From: Gammaproteobacteria bacterium
Lineage (GTDB): Bacteria > Pseudomonadota > Gammaproteobacteria > Pseudomonadales > Azotimanducaceae
DNA: 57,027 bases
Reading direction: 5' to 3'
Assembly: GCA_026705345.1 (NCBI GenBank)
Contig: JAPPAV010000006.1
Span: forward strand, 1-57,027
The notes beneath the pieces were generated by a model. The model saw nothing but the letters and a program-made list of their open reading frames with translations, was not told the origin of the DNA and did not search any database. The stretch's first letter is position 1. Each line of letters begins with the position of its first letter. The translations under genes and the position numbers were made by a program. Positions 8,480-17,105 of this stretch are shown piece by piece.

Positions 8480-9919
8480 GTGCCGCGGAACCTCCTCTTC
8501 ATCACCGCGGATCAGTGGCGTGGCGAGTGCCTGTCGTGTCTCGGCCACATGGTCGAAACCCCCAACCTCGATGCACTGGCCGCCGAAGGCGTGCTGTTCA
8601 CGAACCACTTCGCCAACGCCGCGCCGTGCGGGCCCTCCCGGGCAAGCATCCACACCAGCCTCTACCAGCACGAGCACGGCGTCACCTTCAACCACGTGCC
8701 GCTCTCGGCCCGCTACACCAATTGGGCGCTTGAAGCACGCCGCGCCGGTCATGACCCGTTTCTTTTCGGCTACACCGACACCACGCTGGCCGAGACGCAG
8801 ATCGGTCGCTTTCCGGACGGAGTCCTGCCAGGGCTCGCCCCGGTCGTGCAACTCGGCAAGGATGTCTGGAATCCCGTCGAGTGGGTCGACTGGCTGGCCG
8901 CAAAGGGGTATCCCGTCCCGGACTCGCCAGCGGACCTGTACCGCAAGACGAAGCCGCAATCAGCGGCGGACGAACGCAACAACATCGCCCCGGCGCTCGA
9001 GGTTCCCGCCGAACTCCACGACACCTACTTCATGGTCGAGGAGGTTCTCGACTACATCCGCGACCGATCCGGATGGTGCGTTCACCTGTCGCTGTTGCGG
9101 CCGCATCCGCCGTGGACGGCACCGGAACCCTACAACCGCCTGTATCCGCCGGGCGACCTGCCCTCCCCGAACCGCGCGGTCGATCCCGAGGTCGAAGCGG
9201 GTCAGCACCCGTTCCTGGCATACCTCCTGAATCGCAAATACGCGCGCCAGTCCCGGGACGAGGCGAGTCGGCGTCGATGGCAATCCGGCTACTACGGCTT
9301 GATGACCGAGGTGGACCACAATCTCGGCCGGTTGTTCGCCGGGCTCAAACGAACCGGCGCGTGGAACGACACCCTCGTCGTCTTCACGTCCGATCACGGC
9401 GAGGAGATCGGGGACCATTGGCTGATCGGCAAGCTCGGCTACTTCGACGAGTCGTTCCACGTCCCCATGATCGTGTTCAATCCTGCGCCCGAGGCCGAGT
9501 CGCACCGCGGGCGACGCATCGACGCCTTCACCGAAGGGGTCGACATCACGCCTACCCTGCTCGACTGGCTAGGCGTGGATATCCCGGAACAATGCCGCGG
9601 TGCGTCGCTGCTCCCCGCCACGACGAACGGCGGTGTCAGCGATGGCTGGCGCACCGAAGCGCACTGGGAATTCGACTTCAGCGCGAACCATTTCCAAGCC
9701 GGGGACACCTTCGGCCTGCCTCCCGGGGAATGCAGGCTTGCGGTAATCCGGGACGAAAGCAGCAAGTACGTGCACTTCCCGGGATTGCCGGACATCTTTT
9801 TCGACCTTGCTGACGATCCCGGGGAGTCGATCAATCTTGCCGCTGACCCCCGCTACGGTAGCCGAATCGAGGATGCCTCCAGCAAGCTTCGGTCGTGGTT
9901 TAGACCCCGAGATTCGTAG
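8480..9919 (+). CDS. Sulfatase (alkaline-phosphatase superfamily)
   Basis: A 479-residue arylsulfatase-type enzyme that would hydrolyse a sulfate ester. The formylglycine motif is canonical: Cys50-Gly-Pro-Ser-Arg54 ('PCGPSRAS'). Metal ligands are visible at Asp11 in 'FITADQWRGE' and in 'FTSDHGEEIGDHW' (about residue 307). There is no signal peptide, so it should act in the cytoplasm unless matured otherwise; conversion of Cys50 needs a formylglycine-generating enzyme, which is not in the window. Start is GTG 37 bases after the unknown gene, with only a weak ribosome site. A second sulfatase at 54067-55497 has a different, non-canonical active-site motif. Confidence 0.92.
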   Translation: MPRNLLFITADQWRGECLSCLGHMVETPNLDALAAEGVLFTNHFANAAPCGPSRASIHTSLYQHEHGVTFNHVPLSARYTNWALEARRAGHDPFLFGYTDTTLAETQIGRFPDGVLPGLAPVVQLGKDVWNPVEWVDWLAAKGYPVPDSPADLYRKTKPQSAADERNNIAPALEVPAELHDTYFMVEEVLDYIRDRSGWCVHLSLLRPHPPWTAPEPYNRLYPPGDLPSPNRAVDPEVEAGQHPFLAYLLNRKYARQSRDEASRRRWQSGYYGLMTEVDHNLGRLFAGLKRTGAWNDTLVVFTSDHGEEIGDHWLIGKLGYFDESFHVPMIVFNPAPEAESHRGRRIDAFTEGVDITPTLLDWLGVDIPEQCRGASLLPATTNGGVSDGWRTEAHWEFDFSANHFQAGDTFGLPPGECRLAVIRDESSKYVHFPGLPDIFFDLADDPGESINLAADPRYGSRIEDASSKLRSWFRPRDS

Positions 9920-9992
9920 GCCACCCTAGCAACGGCCTACCTAGTTGCCGGCTCAAGCGCGAGATCGGATTGGCGCACCTCGATCCACCCCC

Positions 9993-10102
9993 CGCATGGA
10001 ACAAACGCCAAAGGGAGCCTGCGACCGCGGCGTTTGGTCCATGCGAGGTCGGTGTGGCTGGGCCGGAGGCGAACCCGGCACATAGCGAAGCGAAGTGCCG
10101 GG
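9993..10102. terminator. Two inverted repeats between convergent genes
   Basis: The gap between the sulfatase (+) and the ABC exporter (-) holds a 17-base inverted repeat with one mismatch (9993-10009 and 10029-10045, loop 19 bases) and a second perfect 8-base one, CCCGGCAC/GTGCCGGG (10074-10081 and 10095-10102). Position between convergent genes suggests bidirectional termination; the length and near-perfection of the first would also fit a small mobile palindrome. Confidence 0.45.
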
Positions 10103-10116
10103 CCGGCTATGGGGCG

Positions 10117-12156
10117 CTACGGGCCTGTCTGCAGTTCTACGTAGCGCCGGTAGGGACCATCTGGTTTGGTCATGAGGGTGTCGTGGTCGCCGACGTCCCG
10201 GATCTCGCCGTCTTCGATGAAGACGATGCGGCCGGCCTGGCGGATGGTCGACAGGCGGTGGGCGATGACGATGACCAGCCGGTCTTCGGAGGCCGTGTGC
10301 AGCGCCCTCACGAGAGCGTTCTCGGTGCGCGGGTCCAGCGCGGCGGTGGGCTCGTCCAGGATGAGGATCTTCGAGTCGCGCACCAGTCCGCGGGCGATGG
10401 ACAGGCGTTGCTGCTGGCCGACCGAGAGGGTGTCTCCGGAACGGCCGAGGACGGTGTCGACGCCGTCCGGCAGGCTCTCCACGAACTCGGTACAACCCGC
10501 CGCACCGAGCGCCGCGAGAACCTCGTCGTCGGTCGCATCGGGCTTCGCGAAGCGGATGTTGTCGCGTACGGACTCCGCGAGAAGTTGATGCTCCTGGAAG
10601 ACGTAGGTGACTTCCCGGCGCAGCGAGTCGAGGGCGTAGTCGCCTACCTCGACACCGTCGATCAACACCCGGCCGCGGGTGGCCCGCAGGAACGCCGGGA
10701 TCATGTACGCGAGGCTGGTCTTGCCGGCGCCGGTCGGGCCGACGAACGCCACGAGCTCACCCGCGGCGAGTTCGAGGTTGATGTTCTTGAGTGCCTTGCG
10801 ACCGTCGGGGTAGGCGAAGTCCACGTCCTCGAAGCTGACGCCCCGACCGATGCCAGCCAGCTCCCGGTCTCCGTCGGTGTCGTCCTCGGTCTTGTAGTCG
10901 ATGAAGAAGAAGACCCGCCGCAGCGAGGCGACCGCACCTTGGAGTTTCACCCAGAGTCCGCCGAAATCGCCCGCCGCACTCCGCACCGACTCGTAGAGCC
11001 CCATCAGCGCGAAGAAGTCGCCGGCAGTCAACTGGCCGGTGATCGCGAAACCCGAGGTGATGTAGCCGGTGATCAGGCCGATGGCCTCGCCGAAGATGCT
11101 GATGAAGAAGATGAGGACGACGCCGATGACCATGGCCAGGCGTTCGCGCCAGAACTGATGCGCACTGCGCTCGGCGAACTTGCGCGTCTCCTGGCGCATG
11201 CCGCCGAGACTCTGGACCGCGCCGATGTTATTCATCGTCTCTTCCATGGCGTTGGTGGTCGCCGCACCGGCGGCGCGGTTGTTGTGGTTGGCGCGGCGGA
11301 TGACGCGGGTCATCGGCAGGGTGGAGAGCAGCACCACCGGGAACATCACCCAGGCGAGCCAGATCAATTCCGGGGCAACGTTGGCGTAGGTCTCCAATTG
11401 GTACATCGTGATCAGGTAGCCGAGGAACACGAAGAACGGCTCGAAGGTCGACTGGTAGACGATCTCCGGCACCTCGGAGGAGTCGTAGATGACCCGGTAG
11501 ATCTGATCGCCGACCCGTTGATCGTCCACGGAAGTCATCGGTACCCGGGTCAGGCGGTTGAACAGGCGTGTCCTCAAGGCGTTGGCGACACGTTGGTTCA
11601 TCCGGACGTTGACCCACCATTCGACGAGACCCCAGATGGAACCGGCGCGGCTGCCGCCGCTGGAGATCGCGTTCTCGGCGTGGGAAGCCGCGTCCCTTCC
11701 GCCGTGCACGCCGGCACCGGTGCCGCCGGCGCGGGTGCCGATCACGAGCAGGCCGATGAAGGACATCGCGCTGACCATCAGCATGATCTCCATGGGCTCC
11801 CGTCCCTCGAGAAACCGCAGGATCGGCTTCATGTGCGGCGGAAATAGCGCCTCGTCGGCATCGAGTTCCCGCGCGAGGATCACGTGGTCCATGATGATTT
11901 TGCCGAACCAGACGAGGAACAGCCCCGGTATCCAGATCGCGGTCGACATGAGGAACTTGGTGGCGAACAGACCCTTCGCATGGCCGAGGAGCTTGACGGC
12001 CCGCCAGACGATCTTCACCGCGTCGACGTTGCTGATCTCGGGACCCGTGTCGATGTGGTCGTCGAACCGCTCGCCTCGCTTGTAGCCCGATAGCAGTCGG
12101 CGGCGCTGGGTCGTGACGACGGAGTGATCGGGCCCGGGACGGGCCGGCTCGCTCAT
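10117..12156 (-). CDS. ABC exporter half-transporter, subunit B of pair 1
   Basis: 679 residues: a type IV (exporter-fold) membrane domain followed by an ATPase. Walker A 'GPTGAGKT' is at about 473-480, the signature 'LSVGQ' at 577-581 (Val for the usual Gly), Walker B 'ILILDE' at 597-602 and the switch His at about 633 ('IAHRLST'). Its start overlaps the stop of the upstream half-transporter by four bases (ATGA), so the two are translated together and very likely form a heterodimer. It is paralogous to the protein at 37420-39564: both share 'DQR(V/I)GD..YRV' after the first helices and the LSVGQ signature. Substrate unknown; the neighbouring PII/DUF1538 genes may belong to the same transcript. 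Confidence 0.92.
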   Translation of the reverse strand: MSEPARPGPDHSVVTTQRRRLLSGYKRGERFDDHIDTGPEISNVDAVKIVWRAVKLLGHAKGLFATKFLMSTAIWIPGLFLVWFGKIIMDHVILARELDADEALFPPHMKPILRFLEGREPMEIMLMVSAMSFIGLLVIGTRAGGTGAGVHGGRDAASHAENAISSGGSRAGSIWGLVEWWVNVRMNQRVANALRTRLFNRLTRVPMTSVDDQRVGDQIYRVIYDSSEVPEIVYQSTFEPFFVFLGYLITMYQLETYANVAPELIWLAWVMFPVVLLSTLPMTRVIRRANHNNRAAGAATTNAMEETMNNIGAVQSLGGMRQETRKFAERSAHQFWRERLAMVIGVVLIFFISIFGEAIGLITGYITSGFAITGQLTAGDFFALMGLYESVRSAAGDFGGLWVKLQGAVASLRRVFFFIDYKTEDDTDGDRELAGIGRGVSFEDVDFAYPDGRKALKNINLELAAGELVAFVGPTGAGKTSLAYMIPAFLRATRGRVLIDGVEVGDYALDSLRREVTYVFQEHQLLAESVRDNIRFAKPDATDDEVLAALGAAGCTEFVESLPDGVDTVLGRSGDTLSVGQQQRLSIARGLVRDSKILILDEPTAALDPRTENALVRALHTASEDRLVIVIAHRLSTIRQAGRIVFIEDGEIRDVGDHDTLMTKPDGPYRRYVELQTGP

Positions 12157-14744
12157 GCCCCCTCCTCCGCACCGAGGGTCTCTGCAAGCACGAAGTCGCG
12201 GTAGCGCCCCCCGGCAACTCGCATCAGCTCGTCGTGGGTGCCCGTCTCAACAATTCGACCTTCCTCAAGGAAGGCGATCTGGTCCGCGTTCCTGATCGTT
12301 GACAGACGATGGGTTATCAGGAAGACGACCTTGTCACTCCCCCATTCGGCCAGGTTCGCCATGACGCGCTGTTCGTTGACGGCGTCGAGAGAGGCGGTGG
12401 GTTCGTCGAGGATGAGAATGGGCCGGTTGCGGATGACCGCCCGCGCGATCGTCAGTCGCTGCCTCTGTCCCGCCGACAGCTTGCCGCCTCGGTCGCCGAG
12501 TTCGCTGTCGTAGCCTTCGGCCATCGCCTGGATGAATTCGTCTGCGCAGGCGACCCTTGCGGCTGCCTCGATGTCGGCGCGTGAGGCTCCGGGTACGGCG
12601 TAGCCGATGTTGTCGGCGATCTTGCCCGTGAACAGGATGTTCTTCTGCAGGGCGATGGCGCTGTTGGCGCGGATGTCGTCGACGCGCAGATCCTTGAGGT
12701 CCACGCCGTTGATGACCACGCGTCCCGCCTGCGGGTCGTATAGCCGCAGCAGCATCGACATGAGCGTCGACTTGCCCGAGCCGGTCTCGCCCACGATGGC
12801 GGTGACCGTGCCGGCACGCGCCGAGAGGTTCGCTCCCCGGATCACCGGCTTGTCCGACTGGTAGGCGAAATGCACGTCCTGCCAGGCGACCTCGAGGACC
12901 GGCTTCGGGTAGTCCTCCGGATGCGCCTTCTCGACGACATCGGGTTTCAGGTCGATGAAGTAGAACGCCCGCTCGAGGCCGATGAACAGGTCCTGGAGCA
13001 TGCTCCACCAGCGGACGATGCCGTAGCTCCTGCCGACGACCTCTCCTACCCGCCGGTTGGCCGCGTTGTAGGCACCGAGGTTCCAGATCCTGAAGCCGAG
13101 CCAGGCCACGAACGCCCAACCCAGGTAGGTGGGTCTCTCCGGTTCGCCCACCGTCCAGCTCACCATCAGGTACTCGAGCCCGATCACCGCGGCACCGCCC
13201 ATCAGCATGACCAGCATGCTCAACAGCACCATCTCGAGCCGGTAATAGATGGCCGCATCCAGCGCCCGGTGAGAGTCCCGTTCGAAGCGATTAAGGACGA
13301 TGTGCTCGGCTCGGTTCGCCTTGACGATCTTCATCGCCCCGAAGGTCTCCTGGAGCCGCGACGTGAGATTGCTGTTGGCAACGCGGTTGGCTACCGACCG
13401 TCGTCTCAAGCGCGGCGTGAAGGCGATCGTGAGGAGCACCATCGGCACGGTGACGAGCACGATCGCGCCGGCCAGCAGCGGGTCGAAGGCGACCACGAAC
13501 GCTGCGGCGATGGACAGCGCGTAGAGCGTTGTCAGAGGCTCGACGAGAGCCTCGTTCACAGCCGAGTTGATCTGGTTGCTGTCCTGGTTGATGCGGTAGA
13601 TGGCATCGCCCACCCGCGAGTCGCTGTGGAACTGCAGAGACACCTGCTCGATCTTCTCGATCATGCTGACGCGCAGGTAGTGGATGACGTTCTGCCACGT
13701 CCACGACGAGTAGTAGGGAATGACGCCGATGTAGACAACGATGCCGAACAGGGCACCGAAGGCGAACCAGCCCAGCGAACGATTGCGCACGGCACGCCGC
13801 TGGTCCTGGTTGAGTTCATAGACCCTCGGGGTGATGTCGCCGTTGTCTTCGGCCAGCGCCGAGGCGATCGCGGTCAGCGTATCCCGATTCATGGCGCCCG
13901 AGACCGTCAGCGCCGCCTCGCCGAACAGTTCCGACTCGGCCGATGTGGGTACCGGCTCGGCGCCTTGCCGCCAGGCATCCACCGAGATCGCCTGTTCGGT
14001 CACGGTGGCACCGGCACCCGCCACGCCCGAGGCCGTGATCGCTTGGTCAGCCAACGCCGCCAGCGCGGCAACATCGAGCACATCGATGGTCTGCACCGTT
14101 GCCGTGGCGTAGGCGATGCGGTCGCGGTCGACCCAGAACCAACGCGGTGGATCCTCCTGGGTCTCCCAGTCGATCTCGGGCTCGACCAGGTAGGGCGCCA
14201 AAGCTTCCTCGATACGGTCCATCAACGCATCGCGCCCGGTTGCGTCCACGGCCTGGTGCCCGTGCAGGCGAATCGCCACGGTGCGTTCGTAGAAACCCTC
14301 GAGGGCGGCGCCGTATTCGTCGAGAAGCTCCCCGCGCTCCACGGCGTCAAGGTCTGCCGAGCCGACCAGATCAAGGGCGAAGTTCTGCTCCGATGGCGCC
14401 GGCTCGAGCCTCTCGTCCGCCCTAGCGACGTCGACATCGTGCTTCATGTAGGAGTCGTCGAGGAACAGCACGACGGACTGCAACGGCTGCAGCCGCTCGC
14501 CGTTTAGGATCTTGTTGAACCAAAGGTCGCCTGTGATGGCACCGGTGAACGTGCCGATGGCCATCATGACGAACGGCCAGACGAGCACCAGGAAGACGAC
14601 GTGCACCAGCATCGGCCGCATGAACGGCCACGTCCGCAGGAACAGCCAAACAAAGCGGCGGAGCGAGATCTCCGGCGGCCGGGTCTCGTCCGCGAGTTCC
14701 CGAGCCGCCCATGCAGCGGTCTCGGCCCTTCGGCGTTCGCTCAA
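12153..14744 (-). CDS. ABC exporter half-transporter with large insertion between first helices, subunit A of pair 1
   Basis: 863 residues from a TTG at 14744, chosen because GAAGAGGA lies just upstream and because any longer reading overlaps the PII gene. The first helix (about 46-68) is followed by some 240 mostly hydrophilic residues (about 80-320) before the next helix 'GWFAFGALFGIVVYIGVI'; this would be an extracytoplasmic domain, unusual for the family. The rest is a standard exporter core, with 'RVGDAIYRINQDS', Walker A 'GETGSGKS' (652-659), signature 'LSAGQ' (756-760), Walker B 'ILILDE' (776-781) and His812. It pairs with the downstream half-transporter. A 26-codon reading frame precedes it and ends in a TTGA overlap with its start, which may couple translation. 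Confidence 0.88.
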   Translation of the reverse strand: MSERRRAETAAWAARELADETRPPEISLRRFVWLFLRTWPFMRPMLVHVVFLVLVWPFVMMAIGTFTGAITGDLWFNKILNGERLQPLQSVVLFLDDSYMKHDVDVARADERLEPAPSEQNFALDLVGSADLDAVERGELLDEYGAALEGFYERTVAIRLHGHQAVDATGRDALMDRIEEALAPYLVEPEIDWETQEDPPRWFWVDRDRIAYATATVQTIDVLDVAALAALADQAITASGVAGAGATVTEQAISVDAWRQGAEPVPTSAESELFGEAALTVSGAMNRDTLTAIASALAEDNGDITPRVYELNQDQRRAVRNRSLGWFAFGALFGIVVYIGVIPYYSSWTWQNVIHYLRVSMIEKIEQVSLQFHSDSRVGDAIYRINQDSNQINSAVNEALVEPLTTLYALSIAAAFVVAFDPLLAGAIVLVTVPMVLLTIAFTPRLRRRSVANRVANSNLTSRLQETFGAMKIVKANRAEHIVLNRFERDSHRALDAAIYYRLEMVLLSMLVMLMGGAAVIGLEYLMVSWTVGEPERPTYLGWAFVAWLGFRIWNLGAYNAANRRVGEVVGRSYGIVRWWSMLQDLFIGLERAFYFIDLKPDVVEKAHPEDYPKPVLEVAWQDVHFAYQSDKPVIRGANLSARAGTVTAIVGETGSGKSTLMSMLLRLYDPQAGRVVINGVDLKDLRVDDIRANSAIALQKNILFTGKIADNIGYAVPGASRADIEAAARVACADEFIQAMAEGYDSELGDRGGKLSAGQRQRLTIARAVIRNRPILILDEPTASLDAVNEQRVMANLAEWGSDKVVFLITHRLSTIRNADQIAFLEEGRIVETGTHDELMRVAGGRYRDFVLAETLGAEEGA

Positions 14745-14821
14745 GAGGTCCTCTTCACGAGGTTGTCCCCCGGACCGGTGATCGCGAACGTGACCTCGGG
14801 AATCTGGATGTTCGCGAACAC
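14741..14821 (-). CDS. Possible 26-residue leader peptide coupled to the ABC exporter gene
   Basis: A GTG-initiated 26-codon frame fills most of the 112-base gap between the PII gene and the exporter. Its TGA (14743-14741) overlaps the exporter TTG (14744-14742) as TTGA, the geometry of translational coupling. The peptide contains 'IQIPEVTFAITGPGDN'. There is no ribosome site I can call, and a stop codon lies directly in front of the GTG, so it could be chance or the remnant of a larger gene. Confidence 0.25.
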   Translation of the reverse strand: MFANIQIPEVTFAITGPGDNLVKRTS

Positions 14822-14856
14822 CTAGTCGCCGGCGTAGCAGACCGCGCAGGTCAGGA

Positions 14857-15201
14857 TCACGCCTCCTTCGTCCCCATGATGCTGGGCAACTGCGTACGCA
14901 ACCCGATCGCGTGCTCGATGTCCACCTGGAAGGCAACACCGGTGCCGGGCTCGGTGTCGAACCGGCCTTCGCGGCCGATGCTCGCGAGGATGTCCTCGGC
15001 GCGGGCCGCCGAGACGAGGAAGAGAATGACGTTGCGGGACTCCCAGAGATCGAGCCCGAGGAACGTCTTCTGGGGGATCAGCCCCTCGCCGCGTACGCCC
15101 GTGATGATCGTGGCGCCGGTCGCCCCGGCCGCCCGGGCCGCGTCGATGACGGCGTCGGTCCGCGCGTCGTCGACCAACGCGACGATCAGTTTGAGCGCCA
15201 T
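14857..15201 (-). CDS. PII-like signalling protein
   Basis: 114 residues, close to the 112-residue length of PII proteins. The opening 'KLIVALVDDARTDAVIDAARAAG' (two pieces: KLIVALVDD, RTDAVIDAARAAG) and the following 'GATIITGVRGEG' match the first strand, helix and start of the T-loop in GlnB/GlnK-like proteins. The T-loop tyrosine used for uridylylation in GlnB is absent, and the loop reads 'IPQKTFLGLDLWESRN'. PII homologues next to DUF1538 membrane proteins are a known arrangement, suggesting that it senses a nucleotide and controls those membrane proteins. GGAGAGG precedes the ATG. It could also influence the ABC exporter downstream in the same direction. Confidence 0.8.
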   Translation of the reverse strand: MALKLIVALVDDARTDAVIDAARAAGATGATIITGVRGEGLIPQKTFLGLDLWESRNVILFLVSAARAEDILASIGREGRFDTEPGTGVAFQVDIEHAIGLRTQLPSIMGTKEA

Positions 15202-15357
15202 GTCGCCTCTCCCCTAGTGTTTAGATTCCGAGTTAACGTGACAATGCTGACAATCGCCTCGAAGGCCACCGCCGCACGGCAAATGGAGGCCTGCCGCCTT
15301 GGAAAACAGGAACATCGGCATGGTTCAAATCAACGTGTCCTATGGACCGGAGCCGCG

Positions 15358-16161
15358 CTATTTCGGAAGCGGCACACTGGAACGTCTGGCCTGCCGCGAG
15401 CGGTTCAGCCAGGACGTCGCCATGCTGTAGCCAAGTACGGACATGATAGGGAACACGCTCGCGAACGCAATGAGCCCGAACCCGTCGATGAGCGGATTGC
15501 GGCCGGGCACATTGGCGGCCAGCCCGAGACCAAGGGCTGCCACGACCGGCACCGTGACCGTCGACGTCGTCACACCGCCGCTGTCGTAGGCGAGCGGGAT
15601 GATCGAGCGGCTCGAACGGAACGTCAGCACGATGACCACCACGTACGCCGCAATGATGTACCACGCCAGGGGCGTGCCCGTGACGATGCGGAACGCGCCG
15701 AGCGACACGCCCACGGCAACCCCCACGGCCACCGCGATGCGCAGCCCCCACGATCCGATCGCCCCGCCTGACGCCTCCTCCGCCTTCAGCGCCACCGCGA
15801 TCAGCGGCGGCTCCGCGATGGTGGTGGCGAATCCGATCGCGGCGGCGAACGCGTAGACGAGCAGGTAGTCGCGCCAGTCGACCTGTGTCTCGCCCGACGG
15901 CGTAGCCGCCGCGCCCGCGGCCTCGGGCGCCGCGAGCTGGCGCGCCATGGTCTCGCCGATGGGGAAGAGCGCTTGCTCCAAGCCGATCAGAAACAGGGTC
16001 AGGCCGAGCAGCACCGCGACGAACCCGGAGAGGATGCGTCCGAGGTTGGGGATCCGGCGCCTAAGGACCGCCACCTGGAACACGACGAGGATCACGGCTA
16101 TGGGCAGGACGTCGACCGCCGTCCCGAACGCCGTGCCGACGAAGTCGAGGAGGAAATCCAT
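15358..16161 (-). CDS. DUF1538 membrane protein 1
   Basis: 267 residues with about seven hydrophobic segments. The DUF1538 hallmarks are 'FATTIAEPPLIAVA' (about 114-127) and 'AYDSGGVTTSTVTVP' (about 194-208), both also present in the adjacent paralogue. DUF1538 proteins are putative permeases; in many genomes two such units are fused in one chain, but here they are separate genes. The ATG lies 4 bases downstream of the stop of the other unit, so the two are surely co-translated and probably form one complex. The C-terminal tail 'SWLNRSRQARRSSVPLPK' is strongly basic and cytoplasmic. The gap to the PII gene is 156 bases and holds no gene. Confidence 0.85.
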   Translation of the reverse strand: MDFLLDFVGTAFGTAVDVLPIAVILVVFQVAVLRRRIPNLGRILSGFVAVLLGLTLFLIGLEQALFPIGETMARQLAAPEAAGAAATPSGETQVDWRDYLLVYAFAAAIGFATTIAEPPLIAVALKAEEASGGAIGSWGLRIAVAVGVAVGVSLGAFRIVTGTPLAWYIIAAYVVVIVLTFRSSRSIIPLAYDSGGVTTSTVTVPVVAALGLGLAANVPGRNPLIDGFGLIAFASVFPIMSVLGYSMATSWLNRSRQARRSSVPLPK

Positions 16162-16165
16162 GGAT

Positions 16166-16900
16166 CTAGATCACCATTCCGTAGCCGAGCACGAAGATCA
16201 TCGGCGAAAGGCATGCGAAGGCGATCAGTCCGAACCCGTCCGCCATCGCGTTGCGGCCGTTGATGGAGGCCGCGAGTCCCACCCCGAGCGCGGTGACGAG
16301 CGGCACGGTGATGGTGCTGGTTGCGACCCCGCCGGAGTCGTAGGCCACGCCGACGATCTCGTCCGGCGCGAACGCCGTCATGACCGTGACGAGGACGTAG
16401 CCCGCGATGATCAGGACGTGGATGGGCCAGCCCTTGAGGATCCGCAGCACGCCGAGGGTGATCGCCGTCCCCACGGCCAGGGCAACGACGATGCGCAGGT
16501 TGAAGGCATAGGCTGTCCGAGATGCATCGCTATCCACGATGGCGCCGGCCTGCGAGGCCACGTCCGCGGCTTCCGCGGCGATCGCGATCAGTGCCGGCTC
16601 GGCGATCGTGGTGCCGAACCCGAGGCAGAACCCGAACGCGAGGAGGGCCGTGACGCTACCTTTGCGCGCGAAGGCGTGCGCGATGGCCTCGCCGAGCGGG
16701 AAGAGCCCGGTCTCGAGGCCCTGGATGAAGAGCGTCAACCCGAGGACCACGCACACGAGCCCGACGACCACGCTGCCGAGGTTCGGAAACGGCTGCTGCA
16801 GGACGACGATCTGGAAGAACGCGATCACGACGATGATCGGGGCGAGGTCCCGCACCGCACCGAACAGACGCCTAGAAAGCGCTAGGACAGGTCCCTTCAT
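16166..16900 (-). CDS. DUF1538 membrane protein 2
   Basis: 244 residues, paralogue of the next gene. Signature segments are '[14 protein letters not shown]' and '[15 protein letters not shown]', separated by several membrane helices. I start at the ATG at 16900 because GGGAGGGA lies directly upstream; the frame stays open 23 codons further without a site. It is first in the leftward series DUF1538-DUF1538-PII-ABC-ABC. The repeated inverted AEP and YDSGG motifs suggest a two-fold symmetric transporter made from two subunits. The transported species is unknown. Confidence 0.85.
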   Translation of the reverse strand: MKGPVLALSRRLFGAVRDLAPIIVVIAFFQIVVLQQPFPNLGSVVVGLVCVVLGLTLFIQGLETGLFPLGEAIAHAFARKGSVTALLAFGFCLGFGTTIAEPALIAIAAEAADVASQAGAIVDSDASRTAYAFNLRIVVALAVGTAITLGVLRILKGWPIHVLIIAGYVLVTVMTAFAPDEIVGVAYDSGGVATSTITVPLVTALGVGLAASINGRNAMADGFGLIAFACLSPMIFVLGYGMVI

Positions 16901-17045
16901 TCCCTCCCGCTCCAGAGGAGCCGACCACCCGTGCCGACGGCACCACGCAGCATCCGCAGACGCGTGCACCGGGCACCGACCGGCAACGGTGGACCATGCC
17001 GTAGGTCACACCAGACTAACGATAGAGGAAATGCGTGGTCTGCCG

Positions 17046-17075
17046 AAAAAAAAGCGCACCTCGTTTGAGGTGCGC
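17046..17075 (-). terminator. Rho-independent terminator of the TonB receptor 1 gene
   Basis: Read on the minus strand, GCGCACCTC-AAAC-GAGGTGCGC makes a perfect 9-base-pair stem followed by eight T residues (17053-17046). It lies about 30 bases after the stop of the receptor at 17106. This is the clearest intrinsic terminator in the window and separates the receptor cluster from the DUF1538 operon. Confidence 0.9.
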
Positions 17076-17105
17076 TCTTGGAAGTGCTTTACCCCGCAAA
17101 GGAAG

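Noticed and set aside
9970-11847. 625-codon plus-strand frame
   Set aside because: It lies wholly antisense to the ABC exporter and shows no domain; long shadow frames are expected at this GC content.
12870-14507. 545-codon plus-strand frame
   Set aside because: Antisense shadow of the exporter subunit; His/Arg/Asp-rich with no plausible fold.
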